In this document: one piece after another, positions 16,664-24,018 of the stretch | Numbering within the stretch: position 1 is the stretch's first letter | Layout: each line of letters starts with the position of its first letter | Assembly (NCBI GenBank): GCA_029261535.1 | Contig: JAJDBF010000047.1 | Coordinates: 1 to 40,054, forward strand | Direction: 5' to 3' | From: Nitrospinaceae bacterium | GTDB taxonomy: Bacteria > Nitrospinota > Nitrospinia > Nitrospinales > Nitrospinaceae | Length of the DNA stretch: 40,054 nt | Position numbers and translations under genes: made by a program | The notes under the pieces: model-generated | What the model was told of the DNA's origin: nothing | Databases searched by the model: none | The model's input: the letters and a program-made list of their open reading frames with translations, nothing else

Positions 16664-17470
16664 ATGTTGAGAAAACTACCAGTTTCCATACTTGTCGCCA
16701 TTCAAATTCTTATTCTGACGTTCACTTCGGTTCAGGCGAGACCCCCTGAATATAAAGAACAAGATGTTAACAACGGCGGCTCCGTTCAGGGCAGGATCCT
16801 GTTCAAAGGGGCTGTCCCCGCACCGATAAAAATCGACCTCAAGTTAAAAAAGAATCCAGAATTTTGCCTGGAGAATGCCAAACCCAACGACCAAGGTGAA
16901 CTCCTGCTTCAGCACGTTGAAGTGGAGGACGGTGGTCTGAAAGATGCGGTGATTTTTATTGAGGATATCAAGCAGGGAAAACCTTGGGGAAAGAGTTCTT
17001 TAGTTATCGATTTCAAAGACTGCAAGTCCTACCCCAAGGTGGCTGTGATGCACAAACCACTTAAGTTTGAAACCAAGGGTTTGGTCGTCGTTAAAAATCA
17101 CGATGAAGGCGTTCTTCACAATCCCAAAGGTTTTTCAATCGGAGACACCACGCGAAGGTTCTTTTTCAAAAAATGGCTTCTTAACCAGGGGACACAGATA
17201 GACGCAACCAAATCCCTCAAACGGCTCAAGAAGGGACGCGACACGCATTTTTATATTGAGTGTGAACAGCACCTCTGGATGTCGGTTAGTTCCCGCGTTG
17301 TCTGGAATCCGTATCACGCCGTCAGCGACGATGAGGGTTCCTTTAATATCGACAGGATTCCTCCCGGTAAGTACCGGATGGTGATCTGGCATCCTTATGT
17401 CGGAGAAAAGTCTATGGAAATAAAAATTGAGCCGAGGAAAAATATCGACTTGAATATCACCCTTCCTTAG
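16664..17470 (+). CDS. Secreted beta-sandwich protein with a C-x2-H-x2-M motif
   Basis: A 268-residue exported protein with a signal peptide (about 1-25, ending V-Q-A-R). It matches the pattern of carboxypeptidase-regulatory-like proteins: an N-terminal strand-rich part (GSVQGRILFKG), then E-C-E-Q-H-L-W-M (C200, H203, M206), then N-P-Y-H-A-V-S-D-D-E-G-S-F and I-P-P-G-K-Y-R-M-V-I-W-H-P. The Cys/His/Met spacing resembles a cupredoxin loop, so copper binding is possible; a second His may come from V-L-H-N-P. Such proteins often stand beside cytochrome clusters. GAGGG nine bases before the ATG supports the start. It is the last gene of the respiratory cluster. Confidence 0.72.
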   Translation: MLRKLPVSILVAIQILILTFTSVQARPPEYKEQDVNNGGSVQGRILFKGAVPAPIKIDLKLKKNPEFCLENAKPNDQGELLLQHVEVEDGGLKDAVIFIEDIKQGKPWGKSSLVIDFKDCKSYPKVAVMHKPLKFETKGLVVVKNHDEGVLHNPKGFSIGDTTRRFFFKKWLLNQGTQIDATKSLKRLKKGRDTHFYIECEQHLWMSVSSRVVWNPYHAVSDDEGSFNIDRIPPGKYRMVIWHPYVGEKSMEIKIEPRKNIDLNITLP

Positions 17471-17756
17471 ACCCTGGGCTCTTGCCCCTAGTCTCTGTGA
17501 GGCGTCTCCTTGATTCACACCCCTGAATTTTTGCGTCAGAAGCCTGAATGAAAAGGGTTTTGACATTTTTGAGCGGTTTTGACACCATAGTAGTGTGAGC
17601 GTGCGATTGTGGACGCCAGGGGAGTCCCAGACGCCAATGCTTATCCCCTGGATGAAAGGAGGTGATCCTTTGTCTAGTCACAGTATAAAGGGAGCCTCTA
17701 CGGAGACCCGTTAACGCACGGGAATCTTGAGGCTCCGTGGAACAAAGTACTTTGGA

Positions 17757-17816
17757 TAATGGCTTCTGGCCACGAGCCTCCCCTTGATTGTCCGGGGGAG
17801 GCGAGTTGCCGGGGCT
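17757..17816 (+). repeat. Copy of a short palindromic core shared with the 27.7-kb MITE
   Basis: This segment shares TAATGGC-x-TCTGG at its left end and CGAGTTGCCGG at its right end with 27754-27808. In both, the middle is a C-rich/G-rich hairpin of different sequence. The compensating change of the stem suggests that the fold is kept. Outer terminal repeats are not visible here. Confidence 0.5.
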
Positions 17817-17847
17817 AGGTGATTTCGAGTTGCCCGAGGGTTCGTGT

Positions 17848-17881
17848 AAATCCCTCCCCTTGCCGGGGTAGGGATTTTTTT
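17848..17881 (+). terminator. Rho-independent terminator
   Basis: AAATCCC-T-CCCC pairs with GGGG-TA-GGGATTT, and a run of seven T follows. It ends the structured transcript before the promoter of the small protein gene. Confidence 0.8.
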
Positions 17882-17894
17882 ATCCCCCGGAAAG

Positions 17895-17923
17895 TTGTGA
17901 ACCCGTTGAAAGTTTGCTATATA
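17895..17923 (+). promoter_or_regulatory. Sigma-70 promoter for the small protein and gatCA
   Basis: TTGTGA (17895-17900) and TATATA (17918-17923) are 17 bases apart, directly after the terminator and about 38 bases before the ATG at 17961. Confidence 0.6.
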
Positions 17924-17960
17924 TCAACGCCACACTCACCCACTATATAAAGAGAAAACA

Positions 17961-18170
17961 ATGGCAACACTTGAACAATTGAAAACGCACGTTTCCAACG
18001 CTAAGGAAAAAACCGTGGAAGCAAAGAAAAAAGCCGGCGACAATAAATACGATTCTGAATTCCGGGCCGCCCGCAAAAAAGAAAAACGATTGTCGCGCAA
18101 GGTTTCTGCTATCGGCTATGTCGAAAAAATGAAGGAAGAGAAGAAAAAGAAAAAGAAGGGCGGCGAGTAG
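17961..18170 (+). CDS. Small Lys-rich helical protein
   Basis: A 69-residue cytoplasmic protein, very basic and highly charged, ending in a run of Lys (K-K-K-K-K-K-G-G-E). It is probably one or two helices with no membrane segment. The regular start M-A-T-L-E-Q-L and the promoter upstream support it as a real gene. The Lys tail could bind RNA or the ribosome, but that is only inferred from composition. It stands 35 bases before gatC and may be co-transcribed with it. I do not recognise a family. Confidence 0.65.
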   Translation: MATLEQLKTHVSNAKEKTVEAKKKAGDNKYDSEFRAARKKEKRLSRKVSAIGYVEKMKEEKKKKKKGGE

Positions 18171-18205
18171 TCTCGCCGGTTCATTTCTAAATCAAAGGTT
18201 TCCCC

Positions 18206-18493
18206 ATGAGTGCATCAGGATTTGACGTTCAGACAGTTGCCTTTTTGGCCCGGCTCAAGCTGAGCCTGGAGGAAGAAGATCGGTTGGGCCGCCAGTTTGA
18301 GCAGATTCTGGCCCACATCGACAAGCTCAATACATTGGATACTTCCAATGTCGAGCCGACTTCGCATGCGATCCCCCTGCAAAATGTTTTTCGCGAAGAC
18401 AAGGCGGAAACAAGGTTTCCTGATGAAGACTACCTTTCGCTGTCCCCGGCGCAGTACAAGGACCATTACGAAGTACCGCAGATCATCGGCTGA
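18206..18493 (+). CDS. gatC: Asp/Glu-tRNA amidotransferase subunit C
   Basis: GatC stabilises GatA in the complex that turns Glu-tRNA-Gln or Asp-tRNA-Asn into the amide form. The 95-residue product has the family features: an early helix [12 protein letters not shown], the [15 protein letters not shown] motif, and V-E-P-T-S-H-A in the middle, followed by the R-x-D-K-A region. The length is typical. The stop codon overlaps the gatA start (TGATG), so the pair is translationally coupled. No gatB lies in the window. Confidence 0.93.
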   Translation: MSASGFDVQTVAFLARLKLSLEEEDRLGRQFEQILAHIDKLNTLDTSNVEPTSHAIPLQNVFREDKAETRFPDEDYLSLSPAQYKDHYEVPQIIG

Positions 18494-19944
18494 TGCATCA
18501 AGCCACTCTCACCCAGGTCCGGGACAAGCTCCGTAAAAAAGAAATATCCTCTGTTGAATTGACCAAAGCGTTTTTTAAACGCATTGAAGCGGTCGATTCC
18601 AAAGTGGGTGCCTACCTGCATTTGATTGAAGACGAGGCACTTGAGCAGGCGAAATCAGCCGACCGGAAAATTAAATCCGGGGAGGACGCGCCTCTGCTTG
18701 GTGTGCCGCTGGCGATCAAGGATCTCATTTGTATGCAGGGCGTGAAAACCACCTGCGCCTCGCGCATCCTGGAAAATTTTGTAGCCCCTTACGATGCGAC
18801 GGTGATGAAGAAGCTGAAAGAGGCGGGAGCCGTCATCCTCGGCAAAGTGAACATGGATGAATTTGCCATGGGGTCGTCCAACGAAAATTCAGCATTCCAT
18901 CTGGCGCGCAATCCGTGGAATTTTGATCATGTTGCCGGTGGCTCCAGTGGCGGCTCGGCGGCAGCGGTAGCGGCGCAGGAATGTGTCGCCTCATTGGGGT
19001 CGGATACCGGCGGGTCCATCCGCCAACCCGCCGCATTTTGCGGGGTGACCGGATTGAAACCGACTTACGGGCGAGTGTCGCGATTCGGGTTGGTGGCGTT
19101 CGCCTCATCGCTCGATCAGATTGGCCCCATCACCCGCACGGTGGAAGATTCAGCTTTGATGCTGAATGTGATCAGCGGTCACGATCCGATGGACTCCACC
19201 AGTGCCGAGGTTGAGGTGCCGGATTTTGTCGGCGGACTTGAGCGCGATCTCAAGGGCCTGACGGTGGGCATCCCCAAAGAATATTTTGCGGACGGTCTGG
19301 ATGCTGAAGTTGAAAAGGCGGTGCGAGCCGGTATCCAGCAATTGCAGTCGCTGGGAATGAAAACGGTGGAGGTGTCTCTGCCGCACACCGAACACGCGGT
19401 GGCGACCTATTACATCCTGGCCTGCGCCGAAGCCAGCACCAATCTGTCGCGCTATGACGGTGTCCGCTTTGGCAACCGTTCCGAGGAATCGGATTCTCTG
19501 TTCAATATGTACACCAACACCCGCGAAGAAGGTTTTGGAGAAGAAGTCAAACGCAGGATTTTGCTCGGCACCTTCGTGCTCAGCTCCGGATATTATGACG
19601 CGTATTATTTGAAGGGGCAGAAAGTGCGCACCCTCATCAAGCAGGATTTTGACCGGGCATTCGAGGTCTGCGATGTCATCGCCGGACCGGTCTCCCCGGT
19701 TCCCGCCTTTAAAATCGGGGAGAAAATGGAAGACCCGTTACAAATGTATCTCTCGGACATTTACACCATCTCAGCCAACCTGGCAGGTTTACCGGGCTTG
19801 TCCATCCCTTGCGGGCAGTCCTCTGGCAAGTTGCCTATCGGGTTACAGCTTCTGGCCAAAACCTTTGATGAAGCTACCCTGCTTGCAGTGGGTCATGGCT
19901 ATCAGCAGGCTACTGACCACCATACCCGGTTTCCTGAACTTTAA
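18493..19944 (+). CDS. gatA: Asp/Glu-tRNA amidotransferase subunit A
   Basis: The amidase subunit releases ammonia from glutamine for transamidation of misacylated tRNA. The 483-residue protein belongs to the amidase-signature family. The catalytic triad is visible as Lys76 (A-I-K-D), the cis-Ser near 151 in G-G-S-S-G-G-S, and the nucleophile Ser175 in [10 protein letters not shown]; spacing between them equals that of well-studied GatA enzymes. The substrate-side signature [15 protein letters not shown] separates GatA from general amidases. Start and stop coupling with gatC is by one base. gatB must lie elsewhere in the genome, as is common. Confidence 0.95.
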   Translation: MHQATLTQVRDKLRKKEISSVELTKAFFKRIEAVDSKVGAYLHLIEDEALEQAKSADRKIKSGEDAPLLGVPLAIKDLICMQGVKTTCASRILENFVAPYDATVMKKLKEAGAVILGKVNMDEFAMGSSNENSAFHLARNPWNFDHVAGGSSGGSAAAVAAQECVASLGSDTGGSIRQPAAFCGVTGLKPTYGRVSRFGLVAFASSLDQIGPITRTVEDSALMLNVISGHDPMDSTSAEVEVPDFVGGLERDLKGLTVGIPKEYFADGLDAEVEKAVRAGIQQLQSLGMKTVEVSLPHTEHAVATYYILACAEASTNLSRYDGVRFGNRSEESDSLFNMYTNTREEGFGEEVKRRILLGTFVLSSGYYDAYYLKGQKVRTLIKQDFDRAFEVCDVIAGPVSPVPAFKIGEKMEDPLQMYLSDIYTISANLAGLPGLSIPCGQSSGKLPIGLQLLAKTFDEATLLAVGHGYQQATDHHTRFPEL

Positions 19945-20006
19945 AATCACGCCATATTTACCATATTTATTTAAATAATCTAATTTTTTCCTTGGATATT
20001 TTATGA

Positions 20007-20036
20007 ACCTCCCTTCTCCTTAAGAAGGAGGAGAAT
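20007..20036 (+). repeat. Shortened copy of the intergenic palindromic repeat
   Basis: ACCTCCC followed by TTCTCCTTAAGAAGGAGGAG matches the right arm of the fold-back repeat at 9809-9845 with an internal deletion. It lies 12 bases before the HD-GYP start and may affect its translation. Confidence 0.5.
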
Positions 20037-20048
20037 AAGACACCAAAC

Positions 20049-21032
20049 ATGAATACTGACAACGTGACCGAAACCGAAATTCATTACCGACCTATCAATC
20101 CCCGACTTCTGGGAAACGACTTCAAGTTTAATTTCAACTTGTACTATCGGACACGGGTCGATGGACAATTGAAATACCTGAAATTTGCAGACCAGAGCAA
20201 TCAGCATAAAGACAAAGTACTCAACCTGATCGACTCCGGTGACCTGGAAGAGGAACTGTTTGTCCGCGAAATGGACATGGTCGATTATTACCAGCAGGCC
20301 ACTGAGGTCATGCAGGATTTCATTGTCGATACCGGCATCAGTGTAAAGGAAAAAACCGGCAGGGTTTATGATTTATCCATTGATATCATGGACCAGTTTT
20401 TCAAGTACCAGGCACCTGCCAATCTGCTCAAGATGGCGGACCCGGTGATGGAGATGATGGATCAGGTTTTTTCACAGAAAACGGTGGGGTTCGCCGGTCT
20501 TGGAGAAATATTGAATAAGGATTATTACACCTACACGCACAGCGTGAACGTGGGATTGTATTGTATGACCTACGCAACCAAGGTGGGTATGTCCTCCGGT
20601 GAGTCGCGGGAACTCGGCATGGGAGGCATGTTGCATGATGTGGGCAAGGTGACGGTGCCGATGGAGATACTCAACAAAGCGGGCAAGTTGACCGACCCGG
20701 AGTTTGCTGAAATGCAAAAGCATCCGGAAGCTGGGCGGGATATGCTCAATAGTATGGGATGCTTCGGCAACAGGATTTCGCAGATGGCCTATGAGCATCA
20801 TGAAAAGTTCAGCGGGTCCGGTTACCCGCAGGGCCTGCACGGAGAAGATATTTCGTTTGAGGGGCGTATCTGCAAGGTGATGGATGTTTACGATGCGCTG
20901 ACTACGCGTCGGCCCTACAAAGCTCCGATGACTCCATTCAAAGCTCTTGAAATTATGAATAAAGACATGGCTCCAGAGTTTGATGTCAGTATTCTGAAAC
21001 GGTTCATTCAGTTTCTGGGTGAGGAAGCCTGA
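20049..21032 (+). CDS. HD-GYP domain protein, putative c-di-GMP phosphodiesterase
   Basis: HD-GYP enzymes hydrolyse cyclic di-GMP. The 327-residue protein has an N-terminal region of about 150 residues without a recognised sensor domain, then the HD-GYP domain. Key residues are H-S-V-N-V-G near residue 164, the metal motif H196-D197 in M-L-H-D-V-G-K, K-H-P-E-A-G-R, the H-H-E-K motif and G258-Y259-P260, followed by D-V-Y-D-A-L-T-T-R-R-P-Y. All metal-binding motifs seem intact, so activity is likely. No membrane segment is seen, so it acts in the cytoplasm. A repeat just upstream supplies GGAGG, but too far from the ATG to be a clear ribosome binding site. Confidence 0.87.
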   Translation: MNTDNVTETEIHYRPINPRLLGNDFKFNFNLYYRTRVDGQLKYLKFADQSNQHKDKVLNLIDSGDLEEELFVREMDMVDYYQQATEVMQDFIVDTGISVKEKTGRVYDLSIDIMDQFFKYQAPANLLKMADPVMEMMDQVFSQKTVGFAGLGEILNKDYYTYTHSVNVGLYCMTYATKVGMSSGESRELGMGGMLHDVGKVTVPMEILNKAGKLTDPEFAEMQKHPEAGRDMLNSMGCFGNRISQMAYEHHEKFSGSGYPQGLHGEDISFEGRICKVMDVYDALTTRRPYKAPMTPFKALEIMNKDMAPEFDVSILKRFIQFLGEEA

Positions 21033-21048
21033 CCGATATTTTTAGCTG

Positions 21049-22005
21049 TCACCTGTTGGCATCCTGCCATTTCCTGATAAATTCCTCTACATACAAATCC
21101 AGATATTGCGGTGAGGCCGCGGACACATGCGGTTGGATCAACACGTTTTCGAAATCCCATAGCGGGGATGCTTCGGGCAGTGGCTCCGGTTCAAACACAT
21201 CGAGATAGGCGGCGCAGATTTTTTTTGACCTGAGGGCACTGAGCAGATCCGCTTCCTTGTAAACATTGCCACGGCCTACGTTGTATAGGATCACCTTGCC
21301 GTTCATCCGGTCAAAAAGATCGGCTGTGAGCAGTCCATCGGTGGCCTCGCCACCGGGGAGAGCCAGAACGAGATGGTCTGTTTCCGGCAGAACGGTCTGT
21401 AATTTATCAGGGGTCGTCACCCGGTCTCCTTCCCCAAACCAGTCGGGGACCGGCTTCCCTTCAGACCTTCGGACTCCGGTGATCTTGCACCTGAATGGTT
21501 TGAAAGCCTGCCCGATGGCCTGCCCGATTCTGCCGAAGCCGAGGACAGTGACCCGCGCCTGATAAAGAGAGCCAATTTGGTCCGAAATTTTTATCCGCGC
21601 CCATTTTTTTCGAGCCTGCATTTTTTTCGACAGTTCAAATCCCTTGAGAAAATGAAAAGCCGCACCTAAAACGCTTTCAGCCATCATGGAACCGTGAAAT
21701 CCGCCATGCCAGACTTCCGGGACGTTTTCACCGGAGGCAGGGGCAGGAGTCTCAATCCAGTCGTCTCCCGCCGCCGGTGTTGAGATCAGCCTCAACCCTG
21801 GGGCATTTTCCAGCCATTCCCTTTTGAAATACCACACGATGACCGCCTCCGCATCCTTTAGGGAAGCCAAAAACTCCTTTGAATTTAAAAAGGTTTTGAC
21901 CTTGATTCCAGGGATCGCCTGTTCCAGCCTCTGGCGGTGCCGATCCTTGAAATTCCAGCACATAACATGTGGGTGGGTGAGATAGACGCTGACTTGCAGA
22001 CCCAT
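21049..22005 (-). CDS. D-isomer-specific 2-hydroxyacid dehydrogenase
   Basis: An NAD(P)-dependent cytoplasmic dehydrogenase of the D-2-hydroxyacid family; the substrate cannot be told from sequence. The 318-residue protein has a divergent N-terminal substrate domain, the nucleotide-binding motif G-F-G-R-I-G in the middle, the catalytic Arg in Y-N-V-G-R-G-N-V, the acidic residue in L-D-V-F-E-P-E-P-L-P and the catalytic His in I-Q-P-H-V-S-A-A. It belongs to the GhrA/GhrB-like side of the family, so glyoxylate/hydroxypyruvate reduction is one option. It is convergent with the HD-GYP gene, with a 16-base gap, and divergent from the IHF/HU gene. Confidence 0.85.
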   Translation of the reverse strand: MGLQVSVYLTHPHVMCWNFKDRHRQRLEQAIPGIKVKTFLNSKEFLASLKDAEAVIVWYFKREWLENAPGLRLISTPAAGDDWIETPAPASGENVPEVWHGGFHGSMMAESVLGAAFHFLKGFELSKKMQARKKWARIKISDQIGSLYQARVTVLGFGRIGQAIGQAFKPFRCKITGVRRSEGKPVPDWFGEGDRVTTPDKLQTVLPETDHLVLALPGGEATDGLLTADLFDRMNGKVILYNVGRGNVYKEADLLSALRSKKICAAYLDVFEPEPLPEASPLWDFENVLIQPHVSAASPQYLDLYVEEFIRKWQDANR

Positions 22006-22136
22006 GGTTTATTCCCAAAAAAGTGTTAACTAAATCATACAATGTTGAAATATACCATAAACGAAAAACAGGGTCAGGCTTAAGGCGCGATTATATAACA
22101 TGTTTCAATAAAAGGGCTTAACTCGAATATTTATAA

Positions 22137-22154
22137 ATGGCACGGACTTTGTAT
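22137..22154 (+). promoter_or_regulatory. Sigma-54-like promoter before the IHF/HU gene
   Basis: ATGGCACGGACTTTGTAT matches the -24/-12 pattern TGGCACG-N4-TTGCA with one change (TTGTA for TTGCA). GG and GT are 10 bases apart as required. The start codon at 22193 is about 40 bases downstream. Confidence 0.4.
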
Positions 22155-22192
22155 AGAAGAGGGTGTTGATAACTAAATGCTCGAGGCAAATC

Positions 22193-22528
22193 ATGATTAG
22201 ATCAGACCTGGCAGAGAAACTGTCACTAAGGATGGACATTTCAAAACTGGAAGCGGACCGCCTGATTCTGGCCTTCTGCGATGCGATTGAAGCCAACTTG
22301 AAGATTGATGGCAAGGTTGCGATTCAAGGCTTTGGGTCGTTTGTTCTCAGAGAATATGCGCCCCGCGTGGGCAAGAAGCCTGTCTCTGGTGAAGAGATTG
22401 AGATTCCTGCCCGCAAGAAGGCGGCTTTTCGACCCAGCAAGGATCTGCTTCAATTGATTAATTCAGAACGTGAACCACGCATCATCTCACAGGTAGAGGA
22501 ATCTCCTGGTATTTCAGCGTCACTCTAG
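22193..22528 (+). CDS. IHF/HU-family DNA-binding protein
   Basis: A histone-like dimeric DNA-bending protein. The 111-residue product has the family order: N-terminal helices (DLAEKLSLRMDISKLEADRLI), the G-F-G-S-F motif at the start of the beta arm, and the arm R-V-G-K-K-P-V-S-G-E-E-I-E-I-P, ending in F-R-P-S-K-D-L. The intercalating Pro of the arm is kept. The extra C-terminal tail of about 20 residues is unusual. A TTG at 22163 would extend it, but the ATG at 22193 has GAGG at eight-base spacing. Whether it acts as IHF alpha/beta or HU is not clear. Confidence 0.9.
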   Translation: MIRSDLAEKLSLRMDISKLEADRLILAFCDAIEANLKIDGKVAIQGFGSFVLREYAPRVGKKPVSGEEIEIPARKKAAFRPSKDLLQLINSEREPRIISQVEESPGISASL

Positions 22529-22598
22529 ATTGAAAACACAAATTTCTTTATTTTTGCGGGCCATGTTTTTAAGGCCCTATAATCGAAAGGACAAAAAA

Positions 22599-22823
22599 AT
22601 GATTCACGGAATCACGATCTATAAACCAGACAAAAACGGTGTTTTAAAAGTTCACGAGGAATACACACCAGATCAGGCAAATAGAATGTTTTATGCTCCG
22701 GTTCTGGAAACGGAAGATTCACCTGAACCAAAAACGAAGTGGAAACTGGACCCCGGTCGAGGCTCCTGCTATACTGGTTTTCAGGGTGACTCGATGTTTT
22801 CGGTTGTTGAGATTCCCCGGTAG
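22599..22823 (+). CDS. Small hypothetical protein
   Basis: A 74-residue protein starting M-I-H-G-I-T-I-Y-K-P-D-K, with no membrane segment or cysteine motif. It looks like a small beta-rich fold (G-V-L-K-V-H-E-E-Y-T, then W-K-L-D-P-G-R-G). GAAAGG lies eight bases before the ATG at 22599; a longer frame from 22530 adds an unlikely N-terminus. It stands between the IHF/HU gene and a zinc-ribbon gene on the same strand. An 8-bp hairpin (CGGCGTTC/GAACGCCG) starts right after the stop. I do not recognise it. Confidence 0.55.
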   Translation: MIHGITIYKPDKNGVLKVHEEYTPDQANRMFYAPVLETEDSPEPKTKWKLDPGRGSCYTGFQGDSMFSVVEIPR

Positions 22824-22849
22824 CGGCGTTCCTTTTTGCCAGAACGCCG
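22824..22849 (+). promoter_or_regulatory. Perfect hairpin after the small protein gene
   Basis: CGGCGTTC and GAACGCCG form an 8-bp stem with a 10-base loop. No T-run follows, so it is not a classic terminator; RNA stabilisation or attenuation before the next gene is possible. Confidence 0.35.
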
Positions 22850-22877
22850 GGTTGTGAGACGAACCCCGAGGTTTTGT

Positions 22878-23150
22878 ATGGACGACCCCAAAGTTTGTGG
22901 GCGCTGTAACAGCCCATCCATTCTAAAGGGTGATATCGGTCTTCGAACCAGCCGTGATCTGGAGTTGATCATGGTGGTCCGCAAAGACCATGGGATTGAA
23001 AAAAAGATCCCGCTCCAGCCCAGGGTTTGTGGCAAATGCGGGTTTGTCGATTTATTTGTTGATGAACCGCAATCCCTCAAAATCACCTCCAAAGACAAAC
23101 CGGTCGATCCGGATTTCAAAAACCGGCCTCTCCTCGAACACGATTTCTGA
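22878..23150 (+). CDS. Small zinc-ribbon-like protein
   Basis: A 90-residue protein with two Cys pairs, C-G-R-C near residue 7 and C-G-K-C near residue 52, that could hold one zinc ion. The region between them is about 40 residues with mixed charge. This is similar in style to many small rubredoxin-like or zinc-ribbon proteins, but no specific family is recognised. GAGG lies about seven bases before the ATG at 22878. It is followed by sdhC after 163 bases and is probably a separate unit. Confidence 0.6.
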   Translation: MDDPKVCGRCNSPSILKGDIGLRTSRDLELIMVVRKDHGIEKKIPLQPRVCGKCGFVDLFVDEPQSLKITSKDKPVDPDFKNRPLLEHDF

Positions 23151-23313
23151 TTTCAGTTCATCCCTCCTCCTTTTTCGTTCAAACTACTTGAGTTACATTG
23201 ATCTTTACCTGACAATGGTGTGGGCCGAAAATATTTGCCCATTTATACTGATAGTGCCTTCGCGTTGAATCTCGTGTTCGCAAAATTTTTTTTCCGGGTT
23301 GGAGTGGTAGCGG

Positions 23314-24018
23314 ATGGATCGTATTATTTCCAGGGATCAACTACATTTCATATTGCTCAAAACGCATTCGCTCACAGGGCTGGTGCCGATTGGTGCCTAT
23401 CTGGTGGTCCACCTCTCAGTCAATTCCCTGAGAACGGTTGGCGTATTGCCTTACCAGCTCAGTATCGATGCCATCAACAACCTGCCGTTTCTCATCTGGA
23501 TCGAAACTATTTTCATCTACATTCCCCTCCTGTTTCATTCCTTCATGGGGTTTTACCTGACGAAATCAGCACGCTATAACCTGTCGCGTTACCGATACCC
23601 GCGCAACGGCTTGTACACCCTGCAACGGGTGACTGGTGCCATCGTGTTTGTGTTCCTGATCTACCATGTAGGGACGACCGTTGTGCCCAAATGGACCGAG
23701 GGCAAGCACCTCTTCGAGGCGGCACCTTTTATGATCGGTATCCTCAACGAGGAATTTGGCACCTGGACCGGTCGCATCATTTATCTGGTGGGAATCACCA
23801 GCGCAACCTTCCATTTTGCCAACGGGCTCTGGGGATTCTGCGTTTCCTGGGGAATTGTCGTTGGTAAAAAAGCCCAGCGCAATGCGGCACTGGCGTTCTC
23901 CCTGCTCGGCCTGGCACTCACCGTGATGGGATTCGCGACGGTGTTTGAATTTTCCATGCATCCGGAATCCACCGTACCGACCCTTGCCGCGATCCCTCAT
24001 TTGGATGGGGGTTCCTGA
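23314..24018 (+). CDS. sdhC: Succinate dehydrogenase cytochrome b subunit
   Basis: The membrane anchor passes electrons between SdhB and quinone. The 234-residue protein has five membrane helices in the style of the single-subunit, di-haem anchor of Bacillus SdhC and related enzymes. Likely haem ligands are the histidines in K-T-H-S-L-T-G, L-L-F-H-S-F-M-G, I-Y-H-V-G and A-T-F-H-F-A-N-G. The ATG overlaps nothing upstream and has GGAG nearby; the stop overlaps the sdhA start by one base (TGATG). Order sdhC-sdhA-sdhB is that of the same enzyme class. Confidence 0.92.
   Translation: MDRIISRDQLHFILLKTHSLTGLVPIGAYLVVHLSVNSLRTVGVLPYQLSIDAINNLPFLIWIETIFIYIPLLFHSFMGFYLTKSARYNLSRYRYPRNGLYTLQRVTGAIVFVFLIYHVGTTVVPKWTEGKHLFEAAPFMIGILNEEFGTWTGRIIYLVGITSATFHFANGLWGFCVSWGIVVGKKAQRNAALAFSLLGLALTVMGFATVFEFSMHPESTVPTLAAIPHLDGGS

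Larger units (their letters stand above)
17616..17881 (+). ncRNA. Structured intergenic transcript candidate, ending in a terminator
   Basis: This gene-free stretch holds a series of strong hairpins in one orientation. They are CCAGGGG/CCCCTGG (17616-17622 with 17645-17651), AAAGGA-GGTGA-TCCTTT (17655-17671), GGAGCCTC/GAGGCTCC (17691-17698 with 17729-17736) enclosing CCCGT/ACGGG, and GCCTCCCC/GGGGAGGC (17776-17783 with 17795-17802). The terminator at 17848-17881 closes it. The second hairpin carries a perfect extended Shine-Dalgarno (AAAGGAGGTGATCC), and seven bases after its GGAGG a TTG opens a 14-codon frame (17670-17714). A small RNA or a leader-peptide element is possible. I recognise no known family. 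Confidence 0.45.

Noticed and set aside
17655..17673. Match to the 3' end of 16S rRNA on the minus strand
   Set aside because: Only the anti-Shine-Dalgarno part matches. The sequence before it does not fit the conserved 16S 3' helix, so no rRNA gene is present; the match is also part of a small hairpin.
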